Assembly: GCF_000807255.1 (NCBI RefSeq)
Contig: NZ_CP009268.1
Span: 2,138,384-2,202,383 of the forward strand
DNA length: 64,000 nt
Direction of reading: 5' to 3'
From: Clostridium pasteurianum DSM 525 = ATCC 6013
Lineage (GTDB): Bacteria > Bacillota > Clostridia > Clostridiales > Clostridiaceae
Shown here piece by piece: positions 7,302-15,966 of this stretch. A program made the position numbers and the translations under genes. The notes under the pieces were generated by a model, which saw only the letters and a list, made by a program, of their open reading frames with translations, did not search any database and was not told the origin of the DNA. Every line of letters begins with the position of its first letter. Positions within the stretch are counted from its first letter, which is position 1.

Positions 7302-8999
7302 GTGCTAATTCCAAAATCAATTACATGCATAAAAAGCTATACTAAAGAACAATTTATAAAGGATTTTATATCGGGTATCATAGTTGCCATTATTGCACTT
7401 CCCCTATCCATAGCTCTAGCAATTGCTTCTGGTGTCTCGCCAGAAAAAGGTCTCTATACTGCCATTATTGGAGGATTTATTGTATCATTGCTTGGGGGAA
7501 GTAAAGTCCAAATCGGTGGTCCTACTGCGGCTTTTGTTGTTATTGTATATGGAATAATAGAAAAATTTGGCATAGAAGGATTGTTTATAGCAACTATAAT
7601 GGCAGGAATTTTTCTTATTATAATGGGTCTATTAAAATTTGGCAGTTTAATAAAATACATACCTTCTTCCATAACAACTGGATTTACAAATGGTATAGCA
7701 GTAGTTCTTTTATCCACAGAAATAAAAGATTTTTTTGGATTACATATGAAAAATGTACCGTCTCATTTTATAGAAAAACTAATGGCATATTTTAATAACT
7801 TTCATACCATTAATCTTCAAAGCTTATTAATATCTCTTTTAACTATTGCAATAATTATATTATGGCCAAAGTTGAATAAAAGAATCCCTGGGGCCTTTAT
7901 AGCCATAATAACAGTAACTTTAGTTGCAGCATTTTTTAAATTAAATGTTACAACCATAGGAAGTCAGTTTGGAAATCTTTCTTCATCTCTTCCACGGCCT
8001 AATTTCCCAAATATCAATTTTGCTATGATAAATGAATTAATGCTTCCAGCTTTGACAATTGCAATTCTTGGTTCTGTTGAATCACTATTATCAGCAGTAG
8101 TATCAGATAGAATAATTAGCGGGAATCACCGTTCTAACATGGAACTAATAGCCCAAGGTTTTGCTAATGTTTTTTCAGCAGTTTTTGGAGGTATACCAGT
8201 TACGGGAGCTATTGCCAGAACAGCAGCAAATATTAAGAATGGTGGAAGAACTCCAGTAGCAGGAATAGTTCATGCAATTACACTTTTAATTATTATGTTG
8301 TTATTTATTCCCTATGTTAAATTGATTCCTATGGCATCCTTAGCTGCAGTGCTTGTAGTGATTGCATATAACATGGGAGATTGGAAAGCTTTTAAACTAG
8401 TATTTAAATCACCTAAAAGTGATTTCCTGCTTTTTATAGTTACATTTTTATTGACTGTTTTTTTAGATCTGGTGGTAGCTATAGGAATAGGTGTAGTTCT
8501 TTCTTCCTTCTTATTTATGAGGAAAATGGGAGAACTTACAGAAATCAAATACCTATTAGATGATGATAAAAACAAAGATGTCAGTGAATTTATAGAAAAT
8601 GTAAAATTGTCTGATCATATTTCTATTTATGAAATAAGTGGTGCCTTTTTCTTTGGAGCTGCAAATAAATTTATTACTGTCATAAGAGAAATGGGTATAC
8701 CTCCCAAAGTATTAATAATAAAAATGAGTAAGGTTCCATTTATGGATTCTACAGCTTATCACTCTTTTGAAATGTTAAATGATATATGCAAAAGACATAA
8801 TACAAAATTAATTATACTAAAAATTCAAATTCAGCCATTTGCAATGCTTAAAAAATATGGTTTTGTAGATATGATTGGCGAAAAAAATTTTTGCAGTTCA
8901 GTAGATGAAGCCATTGAAATAAGCAATAATGTATTAAATAATCAAGATTATAATATAAATAATATACAAATATACAACAATACTGCTGCCGAAAGTTAA
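7302..8999 (+). CDS. SulP-family inorganic anion transporter with STAS domain
   Basis: A 565-residue membrane transporter of the SLC26/SulP family. The N-terminal part has 10-12 hydrophobic segments beginning with DFISGIIVAIIALPLSIALAI, and the GLYTAIIGGFI and GGSKVQIGGPTAAF motifs of the family. The C-terminal cytoplasmic STAS domain (about 440-545) carries the loop VPFMDSTAYHSF. Substrates in the family are sulfate, bicarbonate, chloride or dicarboxylates and cannot be told from sequence alone. Translation starts at GTG 7302 with AAGGAG seven bases upstream; the overlapping ATG two bases earlier is closed at once. Probably controlled by the divergent double MarR. Confidence 0.93.
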   Translation: MLIPKSITCIKSYTKEQFIKDFISGIIVAIIALPLSIALAIASGVSPEKGLYTAIIGGFIVSLLGGSKVQIGGPTAAFVVIVYGIIEKFGIEGLFIATIMAGIFLIIMGLLKFGSLIKYIPSSITTGFTNGIAVVLLSTEIKDFFGLHMKNVPSHFIEKLMAYFNNFHTINLQSLLISLLTIAIIILWPKLNKRIPGAFIAIITVTLVAAFFKLNVTTIGSQFGNLSSSLPRPNFPNINFAMINELMLPALTIAILGSVESLLSAVVSDRIISGNHRSNMELIAQGFANVFSAVFGGIPVTGAIARTAANIKNGGRTPVAGIVHAITLLIIMLLFIPYVKLIPMASLAAVLVVIAYNMGDWKAFKLVFKSPKSDFLLFIVTFLLTVFLDLVVAIGIGVVLSSFLFMRKMGELTEIKYLLDDDKNKDVSEFIENVKLSDHISIYEISGAFFFGAANKFITVIREMGIPPKVLIIKMSKVPFMDSTAYHSFEMLNDICKRHNTKLIILKIQIQPFAMLKKYGFVDMIGEKNFCSSVDEAIEISNNVLNNQDYNINNIQIYNNTAAES

Positions 9000-9028
9000 A
9001 AAATTTTAAAAGTAGAGAAATATACCTG

Positions 9029-9070
9029 AAAAAAATTACTGGCATAAATATTATGTCCAGTAATTTTTTA
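9029..9070. terminator. Terminator between sulP and the 2H phosphoesterase gene
   Basis: The stem AAAAAATTACTGG-CATAA / TTATG-(T)-CCAGTAATTTTTT spans 9030-9069 and is flanked by A and T runs. It is usable by both convergent genes. Confidence 0.8.
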
Positions 9071-9078
9071 TATTTGTT

Positions 9079-9624
9079 TTAATAAATTGTCTCATTATTG
9101 TCTTTAAGCAAAAATTTTTTATATAGTCTCCATGTATTTTCTTCCCATATGTAAATGGATATATTATCAAAATATATATGGAAATTACATTGGAATTCAT
9201 TTATATATTCCCATATTTCATTAAATTTATTTTTTATTTTCTTTGAAACTATAGTGGTATGAAAAATTCTTTGAGAATCTTCATTTTTCTTCCACTGAAG
9301 CCAGCTTAAAGTTTTAAGGAGTTTATAAAATTCATTATATACTCCATTTGCTTCTTTTGAAAATATTGTTTTCATAAATACAACATCATTTCTAAAATGA
9401 TCATATCCATGAACGGATATTGGTGCTTTATTATTAGTTTTTACAAGAGATTCAAGCATGTTTATTAACTCATCTATATTTTCACTTTCAAAAGGAGCTT
9501 TCAAAGTAATATGGCCAGGTAACTTAGTCCTTTTTAAATTAAATTTACTGCAGACTTCTGTTGTCAATTTATCATGAAATTTTAAAGCTTTCCCATTTAA
9601 TGCATTTACTATAACATATCTCAA
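9079..9624 (-). CDS. 2'-5' RNA ligase-type 2H phosphoesterase
   Basis: A 181-residue protein with the two H-x-T-x motifs that define the 2H superfamily: HITL (His38) and HTTI (His122), about 84 residues apart as usual. Members hydrolyse or form 2',5' or cyclic phosphodiester bonds in RNA or nucleotides. The precise substrate of stand-alone clostridial members is unknown. The frame opens at a TTG (9624) with AAAGGA about 12 bases upstream; no ATG is available near the N-terminus. It lies 17 bases downstream of recQ on the same strand, so the two are probably co-transcribed. Confidence 0.82.
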   Translation of the reverse strand: MRYVIVNALNGKALKFHDKLTTEVCSKFNLKRTKLPGHITLKAPFESENIDELINMLESLVKTNNKAPISVHGYDHFRNDVVFMKTIFSKEANGVYNEFYKLLKTLSWLQWKKNEDSQRIFHTTIVSKKIKNKFNEIWEYINEFQCNFHIYFDNISIYIWEENTWRLYKKFLLKDNNETIY

Positions 9625-9641
9625 TTGATTTTACTATCCTT

Positions 9642-11810
9642 TCATTGTAAATTGTTTCTATTTGTTAAATAATTTTTTAATATTACAGCTTTTATAGCAT
9701 CATAACTTATTTCATCAGATACTTCAGCTTTTATTGGTGCAAGTCTTTCTACTCCTAATTTGTCAACAGCTGAAATAATGCTTTTTTCCTGTTCTTCTGT
9801 AAAAATACCATCAAAATTAATGTTAAGTTTTTCTGCATTGCCCTCTCTAAAATATTTATCTATATGTGTAAGTATAGTACCTATAGTAAGATTTCTTTGG
9901 CTGGCAATATCCTTTATACTATTACCAGATTTTATCATATCAATAGTTATTTCATGAGTTTTTTCTTTTTTATTTACTGCTTTAGTTGCATGGGATATCT
10001 TGTTTTCTATTTTTTCAGTCCAATTTACTTCAATATTATTTTTGTTTACATATTCATTTATTATATTTAAAAAAGTTTCTCCATATTTTTCATATTTAAC
10101 CTGGCCCACTCCCGATATATCAAGTATATGGTCTTTATCTAGAGGATATCTTAAACTCATTTCCTTTAACGTATTATCAGAGAAAATATAGTAGGGAGGA
10201 ATACCCTCTTTTACAGCTATTTCTTTACGTAGATTTCTCAAGATTTCAAATAGTTCATTATCTTCAGATATTTTTTTAGCCTCAATGGATTCCTTAAAAA
10301 CTACTTTTTCATGACCTTTTAAAACATCCATAGATTTATTACTAAGTACAACTGTAGGATATTCTCCTTCTTTTAAGTTTATAAACCCATGAGATATAAG
10401 AGTATTTATGAATTCTGCTAAATTCTTTTTAGAATAATTTTTCATTAATCCATAGGTTGACAGTTCATTAAATCTATACTGTAATATTTTCTTTTGAGAA
10501 GAACCCCTTAGTACATCTACAATTGTATTTACTCCGAAATCTCTTCTCATTCTATATATACAGGATAGCACCTTTTGTGCTTCCAAAGTTTTATCTACCA
10601 TTTCTCCCTCCGTTAAACAACTGCTGCAATTATTGCAATTGTCATAGGGAGTTTCTTCTCCAAAATAATTTAATATATATTTTCTAAGGCATCCATTGTG
10701 ATGTACAAAATCAATCATATTCTGAAGCTTTTTATAATCATTTATTCTTCTCTCAGGATTCTGAGTTCCCAATTCAATTAAATATTTTTGCGTCATAATG
10801 TCCTGAGGTGAAAATAATAAAATACATTCACTTTTTTCGCCGTCACGACCTGCTCTTCCTATCTCCTGATAATAGCTTTCAATATTTTTAGGCATATTAT
10901 AATGGATTACAAAACGTACATTTGATTTATCAATTCCCATACCAAAGGCATTAGTAGCTACCATAACTCCTACTCTATCATATACAAAATCTTCTTGATT
11001 TTGTTTTCTTTCAGCATCTGATAAACCTGCATGATATTTTGAAACAGACACACTACTTTCAACAAGATTTTCATAAATATTATCTACTTCTTTTCTAGTA
11101 GATGCATATATTATTCCAGATTGATCTTTATTTTTATTTACATAATCTAATACATACTTTAATCTTCCTGGTATTTTTAATACATTTATTTTTAAATTTT
11201 CTCTATCAAATCCCGATATAAAAACTTCTGGATTATTGAGTTCTATAAGTTTTATTATATCATTTTGTACTTCCCTTGTAGCCGTAGCAGTAAAAGCAGT
11301 TACTACAGGAGGTTTTGAAAGACTTTTTATAAATTTACTTATGTATCTGTAACTTGTTCTAAAATCATGTCCCCACTGGGATACACAGTGAGCTTCATCT
11401 ACAGCTATTTGAGATATATTTAATGTTCTTATAAGATTACAGAAATCTATTGATTCTAATCTTTCTGGTGCTAAATAGAGTATTTTTATTTCATTATTAT
11501 TTAATTTTTCAATAATTGAATGAGTTTCTTTAACAGTTAAAGAGCTATTTATATATTCAGCATTTATACCCAAATCTTTTATATTGTCTACTTGATCCTT
11601 CATAAGAGATATTAATGGAGAAATCACAATAGTAATACCATTAAACAATAATGCTGGTATCTGATAACAGATAGATTTACCTCCTCCTGTAGGCATAATA
11701 GCTAAAGTATCTTTTTTGCATAATATACTATCAATTATATCACTTTGTGATTTTCTGAATTCTTTGTATCCATAATATTTTTGTAATGTATTTAATGCTT
11801 CATTTATCAA
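9642..11810 (-). CDS. recQ: ATP-dependent DNA helicase RecQ
   Basis: A superfamily 2 helicase of about 722 residues that unwinds DNA 3' to 5' in recombination and fork repair. It shows Walker A PTGGGKSICYQIP, the DEAH box, SAT-like motif III TAFTATAT, motif V/VI ATNAFGMGIDK and QEIGRAGRDG, then the RQC zinc site with cysteines in CLRKYIL and CNNCSSC. An HRDC domain (about 505-580) and a C-terminal HTH segment (IKDIASQRNLTIGTILTHI) follow. The start is placed at TTG 11810, because GAGGTG lies six bases before it. The GTG at 11819, three codons upstream, is part of that Shine-Dalgarno. It heads a two-gene unit with the 2H gene. Confidence 0.93.
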   Translation of the reverse strand: MINEALNTLQKYYGYKEFRKSQSDIIDSILCKKDTLAIMPTGGGKSICYQIPALLFNGITIVISPLISLMKDQVDNIKDLGINAEYINSSLTVKETHSIIEKLNNNEIKILYLAPERLESIDFCNLIRTLNISQIAVDEAHCVSQWGHDFRTSYRYISKFIKSLSKPPVVTAFTATATREVQNDIIKLIELNNPEVFISGFDRENLKINVLKIPGRLKYVLDYVNKNKDQSGIIYASTRKEVDNIYENLVESSVSVSKYHAGLSDAERKQNQEDFVYDRVGVMVATNAFGMGIDKSNVRFVIHYNMPKNIESYYQEIGRAGRDGEKSECILLFSPQDIMTQKYLIELGTQNPERRINDYKKLQNMIDFVHHNGCLRKYILNYFGEETPYDNCNNCSSCLTEGEMVDKTLEAQKVLSCIYRMRRDFGVNTIVDVLRGSSQKKILQYRFNELSTYGLMKNYSKKNLAEFINTLISHGFINLKEGEYPTVVLSNKSMDVLKGHEKVVFKESIEAKKISEDNELFEILRNLRKEIAVKEGIPPYYIFSDNTLKEMSLRYPLDKDHILDISGVGQVKYEKYGETFLNIINEYVNKNNIEVNWTEKIENKISHATKAVNKKEKTHEITIDMIKSGNSIKDIASQRNLTIGTILTHIDKYFREGNAEKLNINFDGIFTEEQEKSIISAVDKLGVERLAPIKAEVSDEISYDAIKAVILKNYLTNRNNLQ

Positions 11811-11942
11811 TTTTGGCACCTCGTTTAAAACTATAATATATATTTATTATTATACATTATAAACAAGTTTTCAAATAAATATTTAAAATCTTTAAGTATA
11901 AATAGATTTATTAATATAAATTTTCAGTAGTAACTTAGGCAC

Positions 11943-12054
11943 ATTCAAATAAATAACTAGTCAGTATGCTAGTGTATTTTGAATCCTACTGCGTTAACAG
12001 AACCCTTAAATAACTCACTATTTGCGGAACCTGTTTCCTTGTTGGATTTAAAAT
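11943..12054. repeat. Structured intergenic element with competing stems
   Basis: The segment ATTTTGAATCC (11976-11986) can pair with GGATTTAAAAT (12044-12054), closing a domain that contains AACAG/CTGTT and AAATA/TATTT helices. Alternatively it can pair with ATTCAAAT (11943-11950), closing a hairpin around ACTAG/CTAGT. The two pairings exclude each other. The string CTAGTCAG at 11957-11964 is shared with the hairpins at 15.9 and 19.1 kb. On the minus strand this would lie in a recQ leader, about 130 bases before the start. It could be a regulatory RNA or a decayed dispersed repeat. Confidence 0.4.
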
Positions 12055-12252
12055 ATCCGTCGCATCTTTGACTTATTATTTATTTTCATATGCCTAATCA
12101 TAAAATTTTTAACCACATAGAAATAATAGTTTTTTTAGATGAAATATTTACAGATTCAAATAATGGGGTTGTTTAAATTACTATTTTTAGATATGTGCTT
12201 AATTAATTTTTTATAATTTAAGAATTTTATTATAAAGTTTGGATTTAATCTA

Positions 12253-12293
12253 GTTTACATTTGATTTAATTTACATAATATTTATTACGTAAA
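12253..12293. repeat. 41-bp dyad repeat, copy 1
   Basis: This block ends in the palindrome-like TTTACATAATATTTATTACGTAAA, described here as half-sites TTTAC..TAAT / ATTA..GTAAA. The same 41-bp block occurs at 19258-19298 with 36 identical positions. It may be an operator shared by two genes or part of a dispersed repeat. Confidence 0.5.
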
Positions 12294-12480
12294 TACCATA
12301 TTCTACAGATGTCAGCTGATGAAAATGCATTTTATTTATATTAGTAATAATCTCAACAATGTGATATTATTAGATGATTTATAAAAATATGAATAAGGTA
12401 TATGGAAATAAATACATTATGCAGAATAGACTAGCATGCTGATTGATTATTTTCTAAATATACCTGAGAATGGACGGTAT

Positions 12481-13590
12481 ATGAAAATGAATTTTAAAGA
12501 ATTGGGAATTAGTGAGGATATAATAAATACATTAAAGAAAACAGGCATTACTGAACCAACAGTGATTCAAAAAGAAAGTATTAGATTTATTAAAAATGGA
12601 AGAGACATTATAGCAGAAGCACAAACAGGTACTGGAAAAACTCTTGCTTTCTTACTGCCTATTTTTGAGAATATATCAGTTAATTCTTCAGCAATTCAGG
12701 CCTTGATTGTAACCCCCACAAGAGAGCTTGCAATTCAAATAACTGAAGAAGCTATGAAACTTAAAGAAGCTAAAGATATCAATATTTTGGCAGCCTATGG
12801 TGGTAAAGATATAGGATCTCAAATGAAAAAATTAAAGGGAAGTATCCATTTAATTATAGCGACCCCAGGCAGACTTTTAGATCATCTTGCCAGAAAAACA
12901 ATAAACCTCATGAATTTAAAGACTTTAGTACTAGATGAAGCCGATCAAATACTACTTATGGGTTTTAAAAATGATATTGAAAATATTATAAAGGAAACTT
13001 CTAAAAAACGTCAAACATTATGTTTTTCTGCAACTATGAATGCTGAAGTTAAAAAACTAGCCTATAGATATATGAAGGATCCCTTAATAGTTACTGCTAA
13101 AAAAGAGAAAATTACACTGGATAATATTAAACAATATGTGGTAGAAACTACAGACAGACAAAAACAAGATGCTTTATGTAGTGTTTTAGATGAAGATAAA
13201 CCCTTTATGGCTATAATATTTTGCAGAACTAAGAGAAGAGTTGACGATCTTGAAGTAGACTTGTATAGACGTGGATATGATTGTGTAAAACTTCATAGTG
13301 ATATAATTCAGTCAAAACGTGAAAGAATAATGAAATCTTTTAGAAATGGAGACATTCAATACTTAATAGCCACAGATGTTGCAGCTAGGGGATTAGATAT
13401 AAGTGGAGTTAGTCATATATATAATTATGATATTCCAGAAAGTGCAGAGTCTTATATTCACCGTATTGGTAGAACCGGAAGAGCTGGTGAATACGGCTAT
13501 ACCTGCATGTTTATAGATCCTAAAAATAAACGAGAATTAGAGGAAATAGAAAAAGCTATAAAATTTAAGATACAGAGAAGGTATATTTAA
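12481..13590 (+). CDS. DEAD-box ATP-dependent RNA helicase
   Basis: An RNA helicase core of about 369 residues. Visible motifs: Q-motif region (MNFKELGISEDIINTLKKTG, PTVIQ), Walker A AQTGTGKT, PTRELA, DEAD box in LVLDEADQILLMG, SAT, IATDVAARGLDI and HRIGRTGRAG. The protein ends soon after motif VI and lacks the long basic RNA-binding tail of CshA/DeaD or the DbpA RNA-recognition domain, so it is a minimal form. The ATG at 12481 (or 12487) fits the normal family N-terminus; an in-frame ATG at 12436 would add 15 atypical residues. The ribosome binding site is weak at all candidates. Likely roles are ribosome assembly or mRNA turnover, inferred from the family. Confidence 0.88.
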   Translation: MKMNFKELGISEDIINTLKKTGITEPTVIQKESIRFIKNGRDIIAEAQTGTGKTLAFLLPIFENISVNSSAIQALIVTPTRELAIQITEEAMKLKEAKDINILAAYGGKDIGSQMKKLKGSIHLIIATPGRLLDHLARKTINLMNLKTLVLDEADQILLMGFKNDIENIIKETSKKRQTLCFSATMNAEVKKLAYRYMKDPLIVTAKKEKITLDNIKQYVVETTDRQKQDALCSVLDEDKPFMAIIFCRTKRRVDDLEVDLYRRGYDCVKLHSDIIQSKRERIMKSFRNGDIQYLIATDVAARGLDISGVSHIYNYDIPESAESYIHRIGRTGRAGEYGYTCMFIDPKNKRELEEIEKAIKFKIQRRYI

Positions 13591-13638
13591 AAAATCTCAA
13601 CTAATTCTATCCTGATATTCTTCTATATAAAGCTCCTC

Positions 13639-13683
13639 AAAAAACATACTCTGATCTATTAAATAGTTTAGAGTATGTTTTTT
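13639..13683. terminator. Bidirectional terminator
   Basis: AAAAAACATACTCT pairs with AGAGTATGTTTTTT (14 bp) around a 17-base loop. It lies between the convergent helicase and ABC permease genes with U-tracts on both sides. Confidence 0.8.
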
Positions 13684-13776
13684 ATAAAGCTATATTAAAA
13701 TCAACTAATGTAATTACATATTTTCACAAAATCAAACTAGATTATACTGTGTTTAATAGATATTTATCATTGCCAT

Positions 13777-14616
13777 TTATGCTCTTTCTTTCCACTTGAA
13801 TAATTTTTTCTCTACACCTACCAAGGAGTAATTTACCAATAGCCCCAGCAAAGCCAATATAATTATAATTGAAAACATTTCAGGTATCTTCATGTTTGAT
13901 TGATAAAGATACAGTAAATAACCTAATCCTTCATTAGCACCAAGCATTTCAGCCGCAATCAATACTAAAATAGAGCTTGTTGCACCTAGTCTTACACCTG
14001 TATAAATTGATGCTAAAGCTCCTGGAAAAATTACCGTTTTAAATAAAGATAAATTTGAAACCCCCATAGATCTAGCAGCTTTTATAAGTTGAGGCTCAAC
14101 ATTTTTAACTCCTGAAATTGTATTTATAAGTACAGACCATGTAACTGCCCAAGCTATTACAATAACTTTAGAAGTTTCTCCTATTCCAAAGAAAAGTACA
14201 AATACAGGCAGAAGTGCTAAAACTGAAAGATTTCTAAAAGTTTGCATAAGAGGATCTATAAATCTCTCAAATCTTTTAAACCAGCCTATTATCAATCCTA
14301 AAGGAATTGCTACAGCAAGTCCTGCAAAAAAACCAATAAATGATCTTTGAATGCTTATAAAAAGATTTACATATATGTCACCAGAAATAAACAACCCTAA
14401 GAATGCACTAACAATTTTTGAGAAAGGAGGTAAAAAAACAGGATTAATTACTTCAAGTCTAGAAATAAACTCCCATAATCCAATAAAAACAAATACAGCC
14501 AGTAGATTATAAAACACTTCATATACTTTCCTAAAAATTTTTAATAAAGATCCATTTCTACTATATGAATCTTTCAACACTATTTTACTTCCTTCATTCA
14601 AATTTTTTAATAACAT
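13777..14616 (-). CDS. ABC transporter permease, SsuC/TauC type
   Basis: A 279-residue inner-membrane permease of the nitrate/sulfonate/taurine importer class. About six hydrophobic segments are present, and the ATPase-docking EAA loop is visible as LINTISGVKNVEPQLIKAARSMGVSNLSLFKTVIFPGALASIYTGVRLG. Start 14616 has GGGGGAG eight bases upstream; a longer frame adds ten residues without a better site. It is co-oriented with the substrate-binding lipoprotein gene 165 bases upstream. No ATP-binding subunit gene is adjacent: the next gene downstream is convergent. The cytoplasmic motor must come from elsewhere or has been lost. Confidence 0.9.
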   Translation of the reverse strand: MLLKNLNEGSKIVLKDSYSRNGSLLKIFRKVYEVFYNLLAVFVFIGLWEFISRLEVINPVFLPPFSKIVSAFLGLFISGDIYVNLFISIQRSFIGFFAGLAVAIPLGLIIGWFKRFERFIDPLMQTFRNLSVLALLPVFVLFFGIGETSKVIVIAWAVTWSVLINTISGVKNVEPQLIKAARSMGVSNLSLFKTVIFPGALASIYTGVRLGATSSILVLIAAEMLGANEGLGYLLYLYQSNMKIPEMFSIIIILALLGLLVNYSLVGVEKKLFKWKERA

Positions 14617-14781
14617 ATTATATCTCCCCCATGTAATTTTTAACACTATTCTTAATTTAAATCTATATGAAATTTAATTGGATAAAAGCTAGGTAAAAAT
14701 TTTATTTAGTTTTTTATTCATCTTTATTTAATTATGTTTATAAATAACTTATATATATGATCTCAATATAATAAAAAAATA

Positions 14782-15774
14782 TTATTTTGGAGCATAATCA
14801 TTAGTGTAAATATCAGTAGGTTTTATATCTCCCTTTTTCCATAACCCTATACTTTCAGATATTTCAAACCATTTTTCTATATATTCTGGATTTATAGTTT
14901 TACTTTCCTCATACCAGAATACACTTAAATCTTCGGGTTTAAGTTTTAACCATTTGGCAATAATAGTTTTAGATTCATCTTGATGTGAATTTATATATAC
15001 ATGTGCTTTATATAATGCTTCAGTAAAACCCTTAACTACATCAGGATGTTCTTTTATAAATTCATCACTAAATCCACGTACCGAAAGACCTGCCCCAGGG
15101 GAATGAAGAATATCCCAGCTTGTAGCAATTTGGCGCACTCCTCCAGCAGCCACTGCTAATCCCGCATAAGGAGGATGAGAGGTTGTAACATCCACTAGTC
15201 CTTGCACTACAGATTGTTCCTGCTGTCCTGGATTTGGCAATGTAACCCACTTTATATTTTCAGTTTTTCCTTTTTGCTTGAAATAATATTTGAGATATCC
15301 ATCTGTGCATCCAGCAACACCAGAGATAGAAACTTTTTTACCATTAATATCATCTAATGTCTTTATAGGACTATCATTTTTTACTAGGTATCTTACATGT
15401 GGAAATTCTTTATTATCAACCATACCAGGTGCTACAGCTGTAACCTTTATTCCAGCCAATCTAGCTTGTGCTACATTTGGCGGATGTCCTCCAGTAAATA
15501 CGTCATTTATTCCCTGTGCAATAAGTTGGTATTCAGTCATACCAGGTTTAAGCACTCCTGTATATTTAATTTTAATACCCTGTTCTTTGAAATAACCAAG
15601 TTCATCAGCAATATTGATTTCATTGAAACCAGTTTGTGTTGGTACCCTAAGTGTAAACAGTTCCTTATCCCCATTTTTTGCCGTAGCATTTTCACTTTTA
15701 CCACAACTCGTTAGTGATAATACAAGTAAAATAATGGTTATAGATGTAACTAAGATTTTAAGTTTCTTTTTCAT
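14782..15774 (-). CDS. ABC transporter substrate-binding lipoprotein, SsuA/NMT1-like
   Basis: A 330-residue extracellular binding protein anchored by lipid. The signal peptide (residues 1-24) ends in the lipobox LTSC, with lipidated Cys about 24. The mature part starts with FTLRVPTQTGFNEINIADELGYFKEQGI, the typical opening of the NMT1/SsuA-like fold, and contains NGKKVSISGVAGCTDGYLKYY. The family binds sulfonates, nitrate, taurine or thiamine precursors; the ligand cannot be assigned here. The Shine-Dalgarno GGAGGG is well placed. It works with the downstream permease. No known riboswitch was recognised ahead of it, but a structured hairpin lies about 55 bases upstream of the start. Confidence 0.9.
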   Translation of the reverse strand: MKKKLKILVTSITIILLVLSLTSCGKSENATAKNGDKELFTLRVPTQTGFNEINIADELGYFKEQGIKIKYTGVLKPGMTEYQLIAQGINDVFTGGHPPNVAQARLAGIKVTAVAPGMVDNKEFPHVRYLVKNDSPIKTLDDINGKKVSISGVAGCTDGYLKYYFKQKGKTENIKWVTLPNPGQQEQSVVQGLVDVTTSHPPYAGLAVAAGGVRQIATSWDILHSPGAGLSVRGFSDEFIKEHPDVVKGFTEALYKAHVYINSHQDESKTIIAKWLKLKPEDLSVFWYEESKTINPEYIEKWFEISESIGLWKKGDIKPTDIYTNDYAPK

Positions 15775-15820
15775 ATTAAACCCTCCATTTATTAATATTA
15801 AAATTTAAATAACTTTTATA

Positions 15821-15895
15821 TTTTTATCCGATAACTAGTATCTGTAACAAAGAGGTAGCTTTTATTTACAAAGCTACCTCTAGTTATCTAGTCAG
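15821..15895. repeat. Hairpin A of a recurring terminator-like family
   Basis: The inner stem AGAGGTAGCTTT / AAAGCTACCTCT (15851-15862, 15870-15881) is enclosed by GATAACT / AGTTATC, with a 14-base bulge on one side, and is followed by CTAGTCAG. The 17-base string TTTTTATCCGATAACTA at 15821 recurs identically at 19335. It lies about 70 bases after the copper ATPase stop and about 55 bases before the substrate-binding protein start. It may therefore act as the terminator of the former and be part of the leader of the latter. Confidence 0.55.
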
Positions 15896-15966
15896 TATTA
15901 ATTAACATTTATTATTTAATTAAAATTTTGGATAAATATCTTTAAATTAGATTTAATTACAATGCA

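Larger units (their letters stand above)
11811..12480. other. Long intergenic region between recQ and the DEAD-box gene
   Basis: About 670 bases without a gene. It contains a structured repeat-like block at 11943-12054 and a 24-bp imperfect palindrome at 12270-12293 that recurs near 19.3 kb; both are described separately. The plus-strand part from about 12300 to 12480 could be the 5' leader of the DEAD-box helicase mRNA; nothing else is recognised there. Confidence 0.5.

Noticed and set aside
11976-12054. Guanidine-type (ykkC) riboswitch suggested by a GGTTCCGC string
   Set aside because: The second conserved half of that riboswitch is absent.
15821-15895. Riboswitch (SAM, TPP or T-box) upstream of the ABC substrate-binding gene
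   Set aside because: None of the conserved core strings of these classes is present; only a hairpin of the local repeat family is seen.
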